Source of the DNA: JBHELB01 sp041859045
Lineage (GTDB): Bacteria; Hydrogenedentota; Hydrogenedentia; Hydrogenedentales; SLHB01
Length of the DNA stretch: 64,000 bases
NCBI GenBank assembly: GCA_041859045.1
Contig: JBHELB010000057.1
Location: 248,001-312,000 of the forward strand
Reading direction: 5' to 3'
Below, piece after piece: positions 61,194-64,000 of the stretch; position 1 is the first letter of the stretch, and the number at the start of each line of letters is the position of its first letter. The notes beneath the pieces were generated by a model, which was not told the origin of the DNA, searched no databases, and saw only the letters and a program-made list of their open reading frames with translations. A program made the translations under genes and the position numbers.

Positions 61194-61249
61194 CGGTAGT
61201 TTTTCCTTACGTTATTCATGCTCGCCGGGGGACCGCATCACTGCATGCA

Positions 61250-61780
61250 TCACCCGGTTCGGCCTTTCTTCACCAGCGAAAAGTATAGGTGGGCGAGGGC
61301 GGTCATTACAATCGCGATCGCCGCAATCCGATGCGTATCGAGCATCAGTTCCTGTTGTTCGGGAGTGAGAAACGGAAGCATACAGATCAGACTCGTGGCG
61401 CTTAACGTAATGCCCAACGCCAGTACGCACCAAAAACAGACGCGCTGTCCTGCGCGCAACCACGCGCGTGCTATGTTGAACCGGCATCCGTACGCGTAAC
61501 TCAGCGCGAGAAGAACTAACGCACCAATAAACACCGACCCCGCGCCGACGTGCGCCATCAACAGATAACCCTCGAGACGGTGTCCGGCAAGCAGGACGTA
61601 CATGCCCGTGACCGCGAGCAACAGGGTACTCAGCGCTGTCAGCGCGTAGGCCAAACGTCGCCAGAACCGTCCTGGCGTCGGTTCAGCGCAGAGGGGCGTC
61701 CCGCGCCGCGACACCACCATGTGTGCGAGGATTCCCAACACGGTGACGCCCAACGCTATGAAAAAGAGCGTGCGAAACAT
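61250..61780 (-). CDS. Four-helix cytochrome b-type membrane protein
   Basis: 176 residues with four membrane spans. Histidines lie in or near the helices: VLGILAHMVVS, LLAGHRLEGYLLMAHVGAGS, LDTHRIAAIAIVMTALAHLYFSL. Paired His residues in helices 2 and 4 are the pattern of bis-heme b quinone oxidoreductase subunits. ATG 61780 has GGGAGG upstream. It is sandwiched between the multiheme cytochrome c and the F5/8C-ApbE genes, so it probably passes electrons between the quinone pool and the cytochrome c. Exact family uncertain. Confidence 0.7.
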   Translation of the reverse strand: MFRTLFFIALGVTVLGILAHMVVSRRGTPLCAEPTPGRFWRRLAYALTALSTLLLAVTGMYVLLAGHRLEGYLLMAHVGAGSVFIGALVLLALSYAYGCRFNIARAWLRAGQRVCFWCVLALGITLSATSLICMLPFLTPEQQELMLDTHRIAAIAIVMTALAHLYFSLVKKGRTG

Positions 61781-61790
61781 CGCGCCTCCC

Positions 61791-63782
61791 TTACTTTTCC
61801 GCTTCGCCCGACATGCGCCGGGTCAGCCAATACAGTCCTCGGAATCCATACATCAGCGCTATCCCTGCGACCAGGAGCGTCGCAAGGCCAGCCAGAACTT
61901 TAAACAAGGGACGTACCTGGAATTGCAGCGCCCATAGGCGCAACGCCTGCGCGTCCATACCCAGGACTTGATGCATTGAAACACTTGCCTCGCCCGAGGC
62001 TTCCGCAGGCCCCGCCATGCGCACCGTGCCGAAGAAGATCGGCGCGTTCGCCGAGTGGCAATCCGTGCAACCGCCCGCACCGAGCGACTGTGCCGCCGGG
62101 CGCACGTCGTGTCCGATCGGCCAGAGATAAGGTTCCGCCACGGGGTTGGTTTCGCGGGTCAATCCGGAAGCCGTCTTCCGAGAAACCTGGCCGGAAGCGA
62201 CGTAGACCGGTTCGCCCTCCAGACCCTTCTCGGAAAGCGTGGCAAGGATATTCAAGATTTCGGCATCTGTGAACGGAGGCGTGGTCTCACGTTTCTCTTC
62301 AGCGGTACGGGACTCTGGCGCCGCCGAAGTTTCCATCGGGGTGGAGGCTTCCGGCACCGCCGAAGTTGCCGGTGCAGCGGAGGTTTCCGCAGGGACTTCT
62401 GACGACGCAGGCGCGGCGCTCTCAACAGGCGCCGGTTTCGGCGCGCGCACGGTGTCGACGGCGTCTTGAGCGATATCGAGAGACAGCGGCGTGATTTTGC
62501 CGTCTTTCAGTACGCCCCAGAACGCCGGCCAGACCGCGTAGTGTGGCTCGATGACGCCACTCGCGCTTCGGGCAAATACGGGGGCCTGAATTCCAGGCAG
62601 ATCCGTATCCCACTGTGCGCGGCCGTGGATGCCCAGGCGGTTTGCGCGCGAGGTGCGGAACGTCTGCGAGTCTGCCTCAGGCCACGGGCCGGAATGGCAC
62701 GACGTGCACGACATTTTCTCAAGATGAATGGGAGGGAGGCCCTTGTGCGCGGGGCGCGGCGCGGTGAGGCGACCTCCAGCGACGGCTACGTCTCCCGTCG
62801 TGCCTTCGCCCAGGTGACAACCTCGACACGTTAGCGACGTGGGTGTTGCGGGATCGCCCTCATACCCGCGCGCGATATTGTGGTCCAGACCGTTGCGATG
62901 GCAATCCGTGCAGCTCAGCCCCGCCGCGAGATGGACGTCCTGGTCATGTTTGAAACCCTCGTCCACGGTCTCGTTCTTAACCGCGCTGTGGCAGAAATAG
63001 CAGCGATTTGCGGGAGCACGCCGAGCAACGTCGAAAAATACACGGTCTTTGGCGTCGAATATACCTTCATGGTAGCGCACGCGCGGAGGTGCGGCCCACG
63101 CATTGTCCGGATCCGCCCCCAAAACAGGATCGTAGGAGTTAGGCAGGCGCGACGCCATGTTCTCGACGACGCCCAGTCCGCTTGCGGCGGTGGCGGCCCA
63201 ACGGAAGTTCTCGCGCGCAGTCTGGATGGCCCCGTCGCTGGGATTCTGCATTGGCGACGCGTTGTGGCAGGTCAGACAATTCACTTCGAGCCGACCCGAG
63301 ATCTCCCAACGCGCCTTGGAGTCGGATTCCGCGTCGGGCATCTCGCCAAAGTCGCCGCCCGGCATGTGGCGGGCGAAGCGCTTCGTGAATTCCCAAGGCG
63401 TCAGACCAAGGTCTTCCGGCTTAAACGCGTTCGGCCAGTTGCGCGCCGTCACCGGAATCTGCGTGCCCGTGTCGTCGTCGACAACGAACCACGGTTCGCC
63501 GGGGCGTCCGGCAGGCGCTGTTCCTGAAGCGGAGTTGAAGTGCCACCCCGTGCTGATTTTGTCGTAGTTGTGGCAATCACCGCAGGTGGCCTCGGTCGAA
63601 AAGGGGTGCGGATTCAACTGTGATGAACGGATCTGCGCCAGGTTCTCGTCGAGAAGCGGGATATTGTGCACGGCGCGCGTGCGGCTGCCGTCGGCGATGG
63701 CATGCTTAGATGGCGGCAACGCCAGCGCGGGCGTCAAGCAGATCCCGAGACAAAGCGCGAGGAGAGCAACGCTGTTTTTCAC
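61791..63782 (-). CDS. Membrane-anchored heptaheme cytochrome c
   Basis: 663 residues, starting at GTG 63782 (GAGGAG upstream), with a signal peptide (NSVALLALCLGICLTPALA). Seven CxxCH heme motifs are visible: CGDCH, CLTCH, CYFCH, CTDCH, CRGCH, CTSCH and a last CTDCH. Between hemes six and seven lies a 50-residue Ala/Pro/Glu/Ser-rich linker. One C-terminal membrane helix (VLAGLATLLVAGIALMYGFRGLYWL) anchors it. It is probably the periplasmic part of an electron chain with cytochrome b; the direction and terminal acceptor are unknown. Confidence 0.88.
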   Translation of the reverse strand: MKNSVALLALCLGICLTPALALPPSKHAIADGSRTRAVHNIPLLDENLAQIRSSQLNPHPFSTEATCGDCHNYDKISTGWHFNSASGTAPAGRPGEPWFVVDDDTGTQIPVTARNWPNAFKPEDLGLTPWEFTKRFARHMPGGDFGEMPDAESDSKARWEISGRLEVNCLTCHNASPMQNPSDGAIQTARENFRWAATAASGLGVVENMASRLPNSYDPVLGADPDNAWAAPPRVRYHEGIFDAKDRVFFDVARRAPANRCYFCHSAVKNETVDEGFKHDQDVHLAAGLSCTDCHRNGLDHNIARGYEGDPATPTSLTCRGCHLGEGTTGDVAVAGGRLTAPRPAHKGLPPIHLEKMSCTSCHSGPWPEADSQTFRTSRANRLGIHGRAQWDTDLPGIQAPVFARSASGVIEPHYAVWPAFWGVLKDGKITPLSLDIAQDAVDTVRAPKPAPVESAAPASSEVPAETSAAPATSAVPEASTPMETSAAPESRTAEEKRETTPPFTDAEILNILATLSEKGLEGEPVYVASGQVSRKTASGLTRETNPVAEPYLWPIGHDVRPAAQSLGAGGCTDCHSANAPIFFGTVRMAGPAEASGEASVSMHQVLGMDAQALRLWALQFQVRPLFKVLAGLATLLVAGIALMYGFRGLYWLTRRMSGEAEK

Positions 63783-64000
63783 ACCTCGAACTCCTCGGGG
63801 CGGAAGAAGATGCGTGTTCCCGAGGCGACCGCTTCATTCGCCTTGAGGACGCAGACGGCCGTCTCGAAGCCGATTTCCGCCGGACAATTCAGCGGAATAC
63901 CGTGGCGGATCGCGTCGAAGAAGTTCTCGAGATGTGGCTGATGCACCGGTTTGTTGAGCTGAATCGGAAGATTCCACGCGCCGAGCTCCTTCGAAACGCG
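63779..64000 (-). CDS. Gfo/Idh/MocA-family oxidoreductase, N-terminal part beyond window
   Basis: Only the last 73 residues are inside the window: VSKELGAWNLPIQLNKPVHQPHLENFFDAIRHG...CPAEIGFETAVCVLKANEAVASGTRIFFRPEEFEV. HLENFFDAIRHG and the KANEAVASG helix are the closing part of the C-terminal beta-sheet domain of Gfo/Idh/MocA NAD(P)-dependent oxidoreductases. Its TGA overlaps the cytochrome GTG by two bases, so it heads the operon as far as seen. Substrate cannot be judged from this fragment. Confidence 0.8.
   Translation of the reverse strand, partial: RVSKELGAWNLPIQLNKPVHQPHLENFFDAIRHGIPLNCPAEIGFETAVCVLKANEAVASGTRIFFRPEEFEV

Overview
This 64 kb window looks like a chromosomal segment of an uncultured, GC-rich, diderm (outer-membrane) bacterium with anaerobic, hydrogen-linked metabolism. 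Visible reasons are an outer-membrane beta-barrel protein ending in Phe, a Wza-type export protein, an exosortase with its usual TPR partners, a Rex-controlled HydABC-type [FeFe]-hydrogenase, a hydrogenase-like sensor kinase, a multiheme cytochrome c, a DUF2961/GH172 protein and a Gfo/Idh/MocA oxidoreductase. That gene mix fits candidate phyla such as Hydrogenedentota or Sumerlaeota, or Planctomycetota/Lentisphaerota relatives. The placement is inference only. There is no rRNA, tRNA, CRISPR array, insertion sequence or prophage that I can see.

Region by region. (1) 1-10349, + strand: an exopolysaccharide assembly operon. It holds a truncated DUF1573-like protein, four GT4 glycosyltransferases, a MurJ/MviN-type flippase, a small membrane protein, an O-antigen-ligase/polymerase-like protein, a secreted CBM-like protein and a periplasmic ABC_sub_bind protein, with a run of ATGA overlaps. 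(2) 10421-16511, - strand: nagB-lrgA-lrgB-metF-SDR-membrane protein-GH172. (3) 16863-25702, - strand: rex-hydC-hydB-hydA, then a hydrogenase-like histidine kinase, a lone receiver and a receiver-kinase hybrid. A promoter with Rex operators sits in front. (4) 26107-39717, + strand: a sigma54 activator, polysaccharide export protein, Wzc-like co-polymerase with a degraded ATP site, GT26 enzyme, a giant TPR membrane protein, exosortase-EpsI fusion and TPR lipoprotein. (5) 39728-51637: a 58-residue small protein, an unknown 381-residue protein, a Dps-like ferritin, a GT4, a metallophosphoesterase-hisB-usp group, an HDOD protein with a small acidic protein, and a 918-residue glycosidase-like protein coupled to two GT4s. 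(6) 51888-55324: hsp20-lon-nth. (7) 55656-57668: a chemoreceptor with a duplicated sensor. (8) 57721-64000, - strand: a porin-like protein and a Gfo/Idh - heptaheme cytochrome c - cytochrome b - F5/8C protein - ApbE electron-transfer operon.

How the parts fit. Regions 1 and 4 complement each other. Region 1 has sugar transferases, flippase and ligase/polymerase; region 4 has the export pore, chain-length protein, exosortase and regulator. Together they look like one Wzx/Wzy-type surface polysaccharide system tied to protein sorting, although no sorted substrate is visible here. Region 3 is a self-contained module. NADH/NAD+ balance acts through Rex on an electron-bifurcating-type hydrogenase, and a second, probably non-catalytic hydrogenase domain feeds a histidine kinase encoded behind it. 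Region 8 suggests an extracytoplasmic electron chain with flavinylation by ApbE.

Starts were chosen by Shine-Dalgarno spacing, by stop/start overlaps and by signal peptides, and I note where they matter. All family names come from motif recognition by eye. No database search was run.
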